64,000 bases of DNA from Mycoplasmopsis phocirhinis (GTDB lineage Bacteria; Bacillota_I; Bacilli_A; Mycoplasmatales; Metamycoplasmataceae): positions 496,001 through 560,000 of the forward strand of contig NZ_CP034841.1 of NCBI RefSeq assembly GCF_004216495.1, read 5' to 3'. This document shows positions 44,308 to 57,138 of the stretch, in pieces. A program made the translations under genes and the position numbers. The notes below the pieces were generated by a model. It did not search any database and had not been told where the DNA came from. It saw only the letters and a list, made by a program, of their open reading frames with translations. How positions within the stretch are numbered: the stretch's first letter is position 1; each line of letters starts with the position of its first letter.

Positions 44308-46977
44308 TAATTTTAATTTTCACGCGTTATAACCATTATCAATAGCTTTAGATATTAATTTATTGACACTAGATTCAAGACTTGCAAAAATTTGATAAAT
44401 TGCTAAAGCATCAGCGTATGCGTTATGGTGTGTGAATTTAATGTTTAATTTAGTTGCGATTTGATCAAGTTTTTGTGTATATTTAAATTCATTTGAATTG
44501 TATTTTGCTAAACCAAAACGACTACAAAAAAAATCAATTTGTGTCGTAAGTGCTAAATCCATTCGTGTTAATTCTCGCATTAAAACACGGATATCAAATG
44601 CAATATTGTGTGCTATTAACAAATATTCGCCATTAAAATATTGACTAATTTGTGGTCAAAATTGAGCAAAGGTAGTTTCATTTTCAACCATTTCATCACT
44701 AATGCGGTGTTGTCACATTGCTTCTAACGTGATTGGTCTTAAAGGATTAATCAATTTATTAATTTTAGCAACAATTTCATCGTTTTCAACAATAACCATT
44801 CCAATTTGACAAACATAACCATTAAATCCGGTGGTTTCAAAATCAAAAAAAACAAACTTGTTATTTTTTTGAACAATTTTATTTTCTTTTTTGTTTAATT
44901 TTACTGTTACATAATTTATTAAAATTTTATTTTGTTTACTTAAATCAACTATTGACTTTTGATAATTAATGTCTAATTTTGGTTTAGTTAGGTCTTTAAG
45001 ATAATTCTTAAATAATTTACATAATTCATTAATATTTTCTAATTCAACTTCTAGTTTAGAATTATTATAAATATTAAAAATAATTAAGCGAAAGTTTTGG
45101 AATTCATTTAACTTATTTAAATTTATTAAAATACCAATTAATGCCATTTCAAAAATATCATTATCATTTAATGTTTCATTAAATTTAAGTGCATATACAA
45201 TTTCATTTTGATAATCGATTAAATCAATGATTGTTGAAATATTTTCAAATTCAACTTTAAATCTTAAAAGTGAATTATTGTCTTGTATATTACTTAAACG
45301 TTGATAAATTGTTTGGCTTTGCTTGCTACTGATTCAGTTTCTGTATTTTATATCAATAGAATTTGGGGCTATAAAATCTGCTCTAAAACAAGAATCAAAA
45401 ACCATTGCCAAGGAAATAAATTTTTGATTATTATTTAAATTCATAATTTCTTGAATTTGTTCAATTAGTGCATTGAAATGTTTTTTTTCATTAATGTGTA
45501 AAATTCTTGCTAAATTATTGATGTTTTTGCAATTTTTGAAAAAATATAGCAATTTTACATAAACATTATTAATCGAAACAACATCGTATATTTGTTTTTT
45601 AGATTTTAATGTAATGTTGTTTTTTAATTCCAAAGGTTGTACGGGATACTGTAATCATATTTTTTTGATAAATTGCGAAATTTCAAAGCGTTGTGTTGGA
45701 GTTAATGTGTTAATAAAATTTTGCAAAGTGTAAATTCGCTCAAAATCTTGATGTTTAGTTGTTTGCGATGTAACTAAATCATACTTATTTAAATCCGTAT
45801 AAAAAAAATCTTGTTTTAGAATAAAATTTGTGTCAATAAAAGAAGGAAAAAAGTTTTGGTTATATTTTGAATAAAAATTAACCAAAGTTAGATCCTCACT
45901 GGCTCTAGTTAAAGCAACATAATATAAATTTTTAGATATTTGATTATCTTCATTGATATTGAAGTTTTTTTCAACATTGGAATTAAAATTATAGACAATT
46001 ACACATTTTCTTTCACGACCTTTGCTTTGATGAACACTTGCGAATACAACTTTATTTTTTAGAATTTTGTCATTAATTTCTGTTAAATTTGAAATTGGAT
46101 AATACGTTCCATATCCACGTTTACTTATTTCATTAGCCACCATAACTAGACTATTTTCAATTAAAGTGTTGTTGATAAAAGGTGAAATCACAAAAATATT
46201 TTGCTCGCCGTATATTTTAATTTTTTCCTCAATCAAATCACTTATTTTTTGTATGAATTCATTTTGTCAAACATAAATGTTAAATGTGGAATTTTGTGTT
46301 GAAAAATTACTGCCATTATTAGGATTTAAATCATTAGTTTTTAAAAATTCTCAGATATTTTGTTTAACTCTAAAACTATTTGTTAAAGACATTTTTTTTC
46401 ATTCAATATTATTATTTATTAATGTATCAGCATTAATAAAATAATACGGTGTTGCTCTATTATGTTGATAAATAGTTTGATTAACATCACCAAGCAAAAT
46501 ATAACGACATGATTTATTTTTGATGTTATTAGCAAAAATTAATTGACATAAATTTCATAATATTGGCGTTAAATCTTGTGCTTCGTCAATAATTATTAAG
46601 TCAAAATCTATATTTTTTATATTTTGTGAATATTGACTTATTATTATGTTTAATTCATCATCATTACGACATGAACTTGCTCAATATGAAGCAGCGAATG
46701 AATGAAATGTTCGTATTTCTATAAATTCTGCATTATTATCCATAAGATGTTTATTAATTTTTACTTTAGTATCTTCCATTAAACGAGTATTGTAAGTTAA
46801 AATTAATATTTTTTTATTGAAATTTGCTTGTACAATACCAACAATTGTTGTGGTTTTACCTGAACCGGCTACGGCATTGATGATTATATTATTTGTCGTT
46901 GAAGATTTGATAATTTCGTTTTGTTCTTGACTAAAACATAATTTTGTTGGATTTAAGTTGTTATCGATGGTTGACAT
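44302..46977 (-). CDS. UvrD-like helicase fused to a DEDDh 3'-5' exonuclease
   Basis: The protein has 891 residues, reading through several TGA. Residues 1-430 are a superfamily 1A helicase: NAVAGSGKTTT (Walker A, about 36), IIIDEAQDLTP (Walker B, about 130), LGDVNQTIYQHN, SVHQSKGRERKCVIV and YYVALTRASEDL (motifs V and VI). Residues about 450-690 include SIDLIDYQNE-like IDLIDYQNEIVYALKFNE, reminiscent of a decayed PD-(D/E)xK nuclease. Residues 705-885 are a DnaQ-type exonuclease: FFDFETTGF, AHNIAFDIRVLMREL, HHNAYADALA. Likely DNA repair or end processing. I do not know this exact fusion from standard repair enzymes. Confidence 0.82.
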
Positions 46978-47129
46978 ATTGAATATATTGTAATACTTTA
47001 TTTATGTTTAAACATTAAATCTTTGGTTTGGTTAAATATAACAATATAAATTGCTCTATGTTATAATGAAATATATTTTATATCTAAAATATTAAATTTA
47101 ATTAAAAAAAACATTAAAGAAAGGAAATA

Positions 47130-47411
47130 ATGATTAGTTTAATTATTAAAGAAATTAAGATAAAAAAAGAAAATATGAATAATTTCAATGAATATATTAA
47201 AAATTGAATTTATGTTTCTAAACAACAAGAATTAAATTTATCTATCGATGGATTTTGGGCTGGCGACAAATTTAACATAGTTGAGCGTTGAAGTTCAGAA
47301 GAATCGTTTAATAAATTTGCTAAAACGGAACAATATAAAGAATTTTTAACTTTTGTTGAAAATTCTGCTCAAATGCCTTTAAAAATAAAAAAATATAAAA
47401 CAATAATTTAA
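47130..47411 (+). CDS. Antibiotic biosynthesis monooxygenase-like small protein
   Basis: The protein has 93 residues. It has the single ferredoxin-like domain pattern of the ABM superfamily: an initial strand ISLIIKEIKIKK, a helix, then FNIVERWSSEESFNKFAKTEQYKEFL. Members are small dimeric enzymes or heme/quinone binders; the role here is unknown. AAGGAAA lies 5 nt before the ATG. The stop overlaps the start of the next gene by one base (TAATG), coupling it to a surface protease, an odd pairing. Confidence 0.7.
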
Positions 47412-50400
47412 TGAAAGAAAGTATGCAAAAAAAGAAAAAGAAAAAATTAATTTTAGCATTATCAACTTCTGCAGCAGTTTTATCTTTAACAAGTATTGTA
47501 GTTTTTCGTACATATTACAAGTTAAATAAAACCAACAAAAAACCTAATAATACTATTCAAGATAATGAAAAAAATAACGATACAGGTAATAAACAAACAC
47601 AAAATAATTTACCCACTAATACAGACAAAAAACCATCTCAAAACGAGCAGACACCAATTCAATCTAATGAATATATAAATCAACTTAGGTTATTAAAATT
47701 TAAAAACGATATTAGTCAAAAAATAATTGAGAATGAAACAAAAAAACCAACAAACAACAAAACAGAACAAGAGCAATTTTTAAACTTAATAAAAAGTTTT
47801 GATGATCAACTTTCACAACTTTTAAAATTTAACGAATATTATCAATTGGATAGTCAAGTTCAAAACCAAATCCAAAATTTAAACAATATTGAAATATCGC
47901 GGCAAAATATTACTAATATTAAAAATGACATAAATCAGTTAATTTTAAATTCAAAGGAATTTATATTACAAAATAATATTCAAACAAATAACGTAGATTT
48001 TAAGCAATCTAAAGATGACTTATTTAATACAATAAACAATTCAAATCAATTAACAAATGAACAAAAAAATGAGTTAAGTGAAAATTTAAAAAATGATTTA
48101 TTAGATGATGATTTAGTTCTAACTCAAATGAAATTTTTAGAATTAGAGAACAAAAATAGAAATTTTGAGCAAAATTTAGCCAATAGTTCAATAGCCGGAT
48201 CAATTAAAAATGATATCCAACTGATTTTAAATATCAATAAAAATAACGACAATTATTCTTATAAAATTGAAGTTGAAAAATTATTAAGTTCAATTGAACA
48301 ATTAAAAACTAAATTAAAAAATATAGATAATGAATTGAATTCTCAAAATACAAATAATTTAAAAAAATTTGATCTATACACCCTTAAAAGTGAATATAGA
48401 GATGTTTTTGATACGAATTTAAATAAATTACATATTTTAGATTTTAGCAACACTATTGCAAAAATAAATGAATTTAGTAATAAAATTGATGAAATAAACG
48501 CTAAAACATATGAAAAAACTGATAAATCATTAGAGCAAATTTTACTTGAACATACGCAAAATCTGTTTATTTTAGAAGAACATCGAGGAGCAAAAAAATA
48601 CGATTTTGACCAATACCAAAGCTCAGGCTCATTTAATTTAAAAAATGCTAAATTATTTTTTGATTACCAAGATAATAAAATATTTGATTTTGAAATAATT
48701 AATTTAGAGTTAAATGGCCAAAACCTTGAAACATTACAAGCAAGTATTGAAGTTAAAATAAAAGGTTTTGACACACCTAAAGCAATATTTAAAAAACAAA
48801 AAACATTCCAAAGGGGAGCTAAAAACGATTTAGATTCCATTACAATAAACAATTTAGATGATTTATACGATATTAACTATGAATTAATTAATTCGTATAC
48901 CGAACAAGAGTGACAAAATCTTTCACAGGAACAAAAAAATAAGATTTTAACACCAAAAAAAGCAAAAATAGGAAAATATTTTAGCCAAACTTTTACCAAT
49001 TTAAAAATACAAAATACTAAAGTAAGTGCTGATATTGATATTTATTTTGGTAAACAAAAACTTAAAACATTAAGTTCTATGTCAGCAAATAATATATCAT
49101 GAAGAAATCTAACTACATATCCAACTCAAGAAGATTATTGGGATAAAATTAATTTAGATAAAACTCTGAATATCATAAGAGGTGATAAAAATCAAGCACT
49201 TCAAGAGTTATTTAAAAACACCACGATTAAAGACTTAAATAATTACACAACCCATTCAGATATTTTAGCCTCTGATGCTCAGGCAAAACTTGGTGAAATT
49301 TACAATTTACCAAAATTTGGTAATTATGAAATTTATATTGAATTTTCTGAACCAAATGGAGATAATTCAGTATATGGAGATACAAAAATTTCACGATCAG
49401 CTTCTGGTGGTTCAAGATTAATTTATTTATGGTACAAAAAAAACGGTGTTAAAGCACCCAAAGTACAAAATAGATCTAGAACTATTAATTCATTTGCTTA
49501 CTTAAATTACGAAGATATTAAACCTAAACAAAAACATTTTAGTGCTGAAGATTTTATACCAATTAGAAATAGTGTTGTTGAGGAATCATTTAAACAACAA
49601 ATTGATAGAATAAATGAATCTAATTTTCACATTAGTTTTTCAGAAGGCAAGGTTAATACTCGTCAAAATGTTGTAGAGTATCGTAATTTAAATGTTAAAT
49701 CATTTATTGAACAAGAAGCATTTAATAAATTTAATTATTTTATAAAAATTAAAGATGGTCGTGATGCAAAAGGTATCAATCATGATAATGAAACCTTTTT
49801 ATCAACAAAATACAAAAACCATTTATACGATAAAGATATCGTTGTAAATACTGACATGCAAGCTTCATTACTAGAAAATTATTTTTACTATTTTTACGAT
49901 TTTGAACAAGTTTCAAAAAGAAGTATTTCGTTTAAAGTGGGTTGAATTAATCGTTTTGATAACAATAAAAGATACACTAATGGTCAAAAATATACATTGA
50001 TAAATATAGTTAATGATTATGAACAAGCGCTATATCCTGATATTATGTTAAATAATATAAATCTAAATGATTTAACTATTAACTTTAACTCTTTATCTCT
50101 AAACACAGCAAATTATTTTGTAAATCATCCTGATGAGTTAAACCAATTAATTACATTGAATGCTAATGAACAAAATAACATTGTTTACAATAATTTTGAA
50201 TTACCCGCACAAAATTTTAAAATTAGCGAAGTAATTCCTTACGGTAATGATTCGGCATATATTAAATTCAGCGTAGAAGGCTATGATCCAATCGGAGATA
50301 AAACCAAGATTATACAATCACACGCATATTTAAAAATAAATGGTTTTAAAGCAGATTCTTCAGTAAATGAAACAGAAAATATTGACGATATGCTTTTAGA

Positions 50401-52093
50401 CAACTCGAATTTAAGTGTTATTTTTAAATCAAGCAAAGAAGTTAAGAGAAGACGAGTAATAGAACCATACTGGCGTGACTTAATGTGGCAATATGATAAA
50501 AGTAAAGATTATGCTTTTTGAGTTTTAGATAAAAAATATTTACAAAAAACCTTTTTTGCCAATGACGCACTAAAGCGCAAATTAATTTTTGATATTCACG
50601 CAAATGCACTAATTAATGATCCAGATAAAAACAAGCGTGTTCGACAACAAAGTTTACAATTTGAATTAGATTTTGAAAATTTAATCACAAACAAAGTTAT
50701 TTCTTTTGAACAAACTTCTCCCACATTTGATAATAACAGTTCGTTTAAATATAATGTTATATTTCAATATTTAGAGGATCAAGGAATTAAAATTATTATT
50801 ACAACTCAAGATAATAATTTTAAAGTTATTATCGATGAACCTGAAACACAAAGATTCACAAATAATCAAATTTTTGATCAACAAAAAGCCTTAATAATTT
50901 TACCTGCTGCGGTTAAAACAACTATTGAATATACTAATGAAGTTCAAAATGAAAATTTTAATATTAACTCAAATAAATTTGATTATAACGATGTCTTTTA
51001 TAATCGCTACGACCAACCGATTTTATTCAGTAATGACACAGAATTTTTAAAAAATAAAGATATTTATTATCCTAATCAAAATGTGCCTTATAAGCTACAT
51101 GATGGTTATAAAATGAATGTTGACACATTACGCTGACTTAAACAAAAAGATTGAGATTTAGCCAAAAATACATGATTAAGGGCTTTATACTATACTGCTT
51201 TAGATCGTAAAGAAGCAGGCTCAACTTCCATAATTGGCAAAGTAAATCAAGATCCAAATGATCATAAATACTATGTATTGACTAATCGACATGTAGACGG
51301 CGAAACTAAATTTAAAAAATGAGATCAACTTGTAGGCGACAATTTTTTAACAGATAAAGACCAACGTCGATTAGCATTTTCAGCTAAAAATATTTATTCA
51401 GATGTAAACCGCGCTGCCAGACCTTTTTTACCTCACATAAATAATATAAATGGAGTTAGATATAATCCAGTCGGTACTACTATTTGGTCAGGAATAGAGC
51501 AAATTAGTGAAAATGAAGGTATTACACCCAAAGAAGAAGATCTAAATATTTTTATAGTCGATTTAAATAATGACTATCAAAACTCTATTCAAAGTGGTGC
51601 GTTTAACCGTGTGTGAAAATACGAAAACTTAAAGAAATTACCCAATGCCAAGTTTAACATCGGATCAAAACAAAGTATTATTTCTGTACCTTATACCCGT
51701 GAAGTTGCGAGTGTTGGATGACCTAATGGTAAAATAGCAGGCCATATCAATCGTCGTCCTAAAATTGAAAATGGTGAAATTATTCAACTACACACACAAG
51801 AAAATTATTCACAAGTATTTGCTGGTAGAATTGGTTCAGGAACTGGTATGTATGTTGATGATGATACATACATTGCGACTTGAAAAGAAGGTTTCAATGG
51901 ACGCGCAAGCCAAGGACCTAGATACGTAAATCGTAATTATAACTATTTTGGTGTAAATTTTGATGGACAACATCCTTTTGATATTAAAAACACACATTCA
52001 TTCGCGGCCCAAATTATTAGAGCTAATTTAACTAATCCAAATCAATATGACTTGCCTTGATTTTTTGAAGCAATTAAAGATCAAAATGAATAA
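47411..52093 (+). CDS. DUF31/MIP-type serine protease 2, membrane-anchored
   Basis: The protein has 1560 residues, read through TGA. The N-terminus KKKKKKLILALSTSAAVLSLTSIVVF is a membrane anchor without lipobox Cys; an alternative ATG is at 47423. Residues 30-400 are coiled-coil/Asn-Lys-rich, then beta-rich DUF31 domains. C-terminal protease: His in LTNRHVDGE, Asp in EEDLNIFIVDL, Ser in AGRIGSGTGMYVDD. Homologous along its length to protease 3 (for example FEIINLELNG versus FEIINLKLSG), so the two are tandem duplicates. Probably exposed and acting on host proteins, immunoglobulin being the obvious candidate. Confidence 0.84.
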
Positions 52094-52096
52094 GAT

Positions 52097-52122
52097 AAAA
52101 ACGCAATTAAATGCGTTTTTTT
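52097..52122 (+). terminator. Terminator between proteases 2 and 3
   Basis: AAAACGCA / TGCGTTTT stem with a T7 tail, right after the stop codon. Confidence 0.87.
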
Positions 52123-52158
52123 GCTTGAAATTTTTTAAAAATTGTTATCATAAATTTT

Positions 52159-55100
52159 ATGAAAAAAAATTTAAAAATAATTCTTAGTTTAGCATCTTTT
52201 ACAACTTTACCTGCACTAGTTTCGTGTGCTAAGACAATCAAAAATGAACCAGAAAAAGTTTCAAACGAACAACAAAATTCGCTCTTTAAACTTTATCAAA
52301 ACCAAGCTGTTAAAAAAATAAATGATTTAAATAGTTTATCTTTACAAAATTTAGTTAAAAATTTAGAATTAAATTATCCCCAAAATTTGGATGAAAATCA
52401 GTATAAAACTTTGAATTTTAATCTTGAACAGATAGCCAATTTATATATTGGTGTTTTAAATTTAAATAAAACCACTCCAGATAAAAAAGTTGAAATTGAA
52501 TTTGCAAATGAACACAAAATAAAACAAGATATAGTACAATACACTGATTTATTATCTAAATTAAACAAAGAAATAAATTTAGATAATTTTAATTCTACTT
52601 TAATTGAAAATTGCAATTAACACAGAATCAATTAATTGAATTAAACGCAGAAATTTCACAACAAAATAAAAATTTTAATAAATATAACGAAATTATTAGT
52701 TCTATAGTTTTTATAGATGAAACAATAAAAAAATGAGTTGATAAAAAAATAATTTTAAGTGTAAAATCTAAACAAGATTTCAATGAATTTGCTGATGAAA
52801 TTAACGAAATTAACTTTAACTACAATGTCCTAAGTGAAATTGAAAAAGAATATTTAAGCAATGACTTAAATGAAGGGTTATTTTTAGATTTAAAAAACGA
52901 ATTAGAAAATTTTAAACAAAATTTTAATACTGAAATTTCTACACAAATGATAATTTCCACACAGCAACAAATATTGAAAAAATTAACTACTATAATCTTA
53001 AATAATAATTTAGTTACTGAATCTAAAAAACAAATTAAAGACCAAATTAAAGAAGATATACTTGATTTATATATTAGCCAAGCTGATTTTGAAATTTTAA
53101 ATCAGGAATTAATTAACTCTGTAAGTAATGAGCAAATTAACAATATCAAAAATAAAATTATTAATTTTCAAACGAGTTTTGAAAATAATAAAAGCGCATC
53201 AAAGCAAATTTTAAAAAATTCTAGTTTAAACGATGAAATTAGAACCCATTTTTTATCTAAACTTGAAATAAGTAAAAATTTTATTGAATTTGAACAAACA
53301 AAAAATGAAATTAAGGAATTAAAAGATATTATTGAGCGCTTGCTGATGTTGCAATCTGAATATAACACTAAAATTGTAAATAAAATTATTTTAGGTCAAA
53401 AAGCTTATGAATTACGAAAAATTAACATTGAAATTGCTCAATATTTTAAAGACAATAATTTAGATGTTCTTGAATCATATGATGTGACAAAAATAAAGAC
53501 TGTTTTTAATCAAATCATAGAGAATATTTTAAAAATTATGTCAACTAATTTTAGTGAGCAAGAAAGTGATTTAGATTTATTTAAACTTGAAACACAAAAT
53601 ATATTTAATTTAGAATATTCACAAAATGTAAAAAATTCAGAAATAGAGCAATATATTAATCAATTATCATTTGATCTAAAAAAAGCAAACTTAATTTTTA
53701 ATCATTTTGACAATAATTTAGCAACATTTGAAATTATAAATTTAAAATTAAGTGGTGACGACCTAGACATTTTAAATGTTGAAGTTAAAGCTAAAATGAA
53801 AAATAATGATTTAGAATATTCATTTAATTTAGCCAAAAAATTTGATTTTAATGCTCAAATTTTATTAAACGCTTTAAATTATAATTATCTTGATGATATT
53901 TTTGATGTTAATTACCAAAAGTTATCAACTTATACTGCTGAGAATTTTATTAATTTGCCCGATATTGAAAAAACACAATTAATTACTGTCAAAAATTCTA
54001 CAATTGGTAAATATTTTAAATACAGATTAGGCAAAGTAATTGATATTGAAAATGATAATAAATTAAGTAATATTATTGAAATTTATTGAAATAATCAAAT
54101 CGTAAAAAGAATTTTACTTCGCTCTAAACAACAAATTAATTTTGCAGAAAATGAAATTATAGGTCAACAAATTAAAGATAAGTTGGATTTAGAAAAAATT
54201 TTACAAATTGTTAACGGCGATAAATCACGATTTTTTGAAAATATTAGTTTTAAAAATTTAGCTAATAGAGATACTCATTTATCATATTTAGCTTCACAAG
54301 CAATTGAAGTTTTTGATAGATTATATAATCTTCCTACTTTTGGTAAATATAGCGTTTTTATTAAAAAACTTTCACAAATAGATGATTATAATGGCCGCAC
54401 TAATTTTAGATTATGATATAAAATAGATGGTCGTGAAGCACCTGGTTTTGAGCAAAATTTAAAAAACCAAAATGAATTTAGTGTTGATGGGTTTCAATTA
54501 GAAAATTTCTTTGATGTTCATCCCGAAAATTTTGAATATAACGAAGATTTTTTTAATAATCAACAATATATTAAACCTGATCAGCAAACATTAAATTTAA
54601 TTGAAACAATAAATGAAACTAACTTTGAATGACGCAAATTACAAACCGTGCGACAAATAAATGCGAGTAGAGATTTATTTTTTAGACAATTAAATCCTAA
54701 AAATTTTATTGAACAAAAAGCATTTAATAAATTTGAATATTTAATTGAATTAAAAAATTATCAAGCAAAAACTATCCAAAGTTCTAAAGATCTAAACATA
54801 ATTGGCTCTCAACAAGATAATTTATATTCTGAACAATTAACACCTAATTTAAATGATATTACTCAATTACGAGCTGATTACTACACATATTATTATGATT
54901 TTGAATTCATCAATAGATATAGTTTAAATTTTAAAATTGGTTTTATTAATAAAAAAAATCATAACATTAGATATTCAAGTGCTAAAAAATACACATTAAT
55001 AAATTTAGTTAATGATTTTGAACAATATCATTATCCAAGTATAATTCTTAATCAATTACAATATAGTGATATTAATATAAATTATGAACAAATAAATAAT

Positions 55101-57050
55101 TTAAATCAAATAAATATTGAAAATTTGAATAAATATATCAGTGTCCGTGGTGAAAATAATTTAATATCATATAATAATTTTGATTATCCGACTACTTTAT
55201 TTAAGATTAAGGAATTTAAAATTTTAAATAATCAATTATATGTGCGTTTTGGTGTTAAAGCATGAGACCCATACACTAACACTACCAGACGTGATGTATT
55301 ATCGGCCAGTTGAATAAGAATTTCTACTCAACCAATTAATGAAGAAATTGACTTAAATTTATTTAATTTTAATGGTAACCATAATTTAAAAACTTTAAAA
55401 CTTTCACCAAATAAAATTGTGCGAGAGCGAATAATTGAACAATACTATAAAGATGTTTTTTGACAGCATAATAAAAAAACTAACAGTGCGAGTTGAACTT
55501 TGCTGAAAAAATATTTAGATAAAACTTTTTTACAACCAAATACAACACAGCGTTCAATAAAATTACATTTATATGCTAATGTTTTATTTTTTGATGAAAA
55601 TAAAGTTAAGCGAATTAATGACGAAAATCAAGGATTAAATTTGACAATAGATTTTGAACAACTATTAAAGCAAAAAAATCAATATTTTGACTGACAAACA
55701 ACAATAAATGAGACTGAAAAACTTGAGATTCGTGTTGTATATGAATGAGATGAAAATGAGGGTATAAAATTTAGAATTTATCCAAAAAATTCAGATTATA
55801 AAATTAAAGTTGAAATTAGTGATTTAGTTCAAAATAAGCAATATACTAATTTTGATGCACAAAACGCATTTATAATACATCCAAGTGGTGCTAAAATAAC
55901 TTTACATTATGTTAATAATGTTGAAGAAGAAAATTTTGGCACTCATACAAATCAAATAAACTATAATAAAGTGTTATTTACTCAAGTTAATCAACCAATA
56001 ACTATTTACAATCCTGAAACTGAATATGAATACAACCACTACAACCCAAATCAAAATGTTGATTTTAAACTTCATAGTGGTTATAAATTGAATTCTGAAC
56101 GTTTTAGATACAGTGAATATCAAAATAACGAATTAAGCAAATCAACTTATGATCGCTCACTTTTACTTAGATATATTTCTAACCGTGGAACGATTATATC
56201 AGGCACAGCATCTGTAATAGCTAAAGTAAATTCAGATCCAAATGATTATAAATTTTATTTAATTACCAATCGTCATGTAAATGGTGGAGATTTGAATGAT
56301 TTTTCTCAAATTAAAGATGAAAATTTGCTTTTGAGTCGAAAAAATCGAACTCTTGCGTTTGTAACTAATTTAGTTGGTAATAAAATTATTCATAATTATA
56401 ATTACAACAACATAACTAATCGTGTGAGTGGACTAGAAGAAAAATTGATTTATGTTGGGATAAATCAAAGTAATGAAACTGACAATAATACCAATCTTAA
56501 ACCAGACTTAAGTGTTTTTGTAGTTGATCTAAAACAAGAGTATTTAAAAGCTAAACGTAATGGTTATTTATTTGTTGCTTGAAAAATAGAAAATTTAATG
56601 CAAAAAACAAATGTTAATTTAGATATAAATTACCACTATACTAATATTATTTCTCCGGTTATACTACCAAGCGTGGGTAGTGGTTATCCATCGTTAAATT
56701 TAACTAGTTGAATTTCTAATCGTCCAAAATTTATAAATGGTAACAGTGTTCGCTTTGAAACGCACTCATACTTTCCATCTATTAATTTTTCTTCCGGTTC
56801 TTCAGGCAGTGGTTTTTACACAACCGAAGATTCTTTATTAGGTTTAATAAATGTTGTTGTAACAAATTATGTTTGAACACAAGGGCCTTTATACGCCGGC
56901 AAGGACTTCAATTATTTAGGTATAAATTTTGATGGGCAAAATCCACTTGAATTACAAAACAAAAATTCTTTAGGTTTGCAGATTTTGCGTGCTTCTTTAG
57001 CTCACCCAAATGAATATGATTTGCCTTGATTTTATAAAAATTTAAATTAA
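52159..57050 (+). pseudogene. DUF31/MIP-type serine protease lipoprotein 3, frameshifted
   Basis: The first frame (52159-52620, 153 aa) has a lipoprotein signal with lipobox PALVSC and ends at TAA 52618. A second frame, open from 52593, continues the same protein (LQLTQNQLIELN...) to TAA 57048-57050 without another break when TGA is Trp. One missing base near 52605-52613 explains it; GAAAATTTGC instead of GAAAATTGC would restore the frame. The rest is a full DUF31 protease: His in ITNRHVNGG, Asp in KPDLSVFVVDL, Ser in SSGSSGSGFYT. If the shift is real, only a 153-residue secreted lipoprotein fragment is made. Confidence 0.85.
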
Positions 57051-57051
57051 C

Positions 57052-57080
57052 AAATTCAAACCCTAGTGTTTGAATTTTTA
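57052..57080 (+). terminator. Terminator of protease 3
   Basis: AAATTCAAAC / GTTTGAATTT stem with a T5 tail. Confidence 0.85.
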
Positions 57081-57103
57081 ATAATATGTATTAAATTTTC
57101 AAT

Positions 57104-57126
57104 AAAAAGATGGGATAAACCCATCT
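57104..57126 (-). terminator. Terminator of tuf
   Basis: GATGGG / CCCATC stem with a T5 tail on the minus strand. Confidence 0.85.
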
Positions 57127-57138
57127 AAATTTATTATT

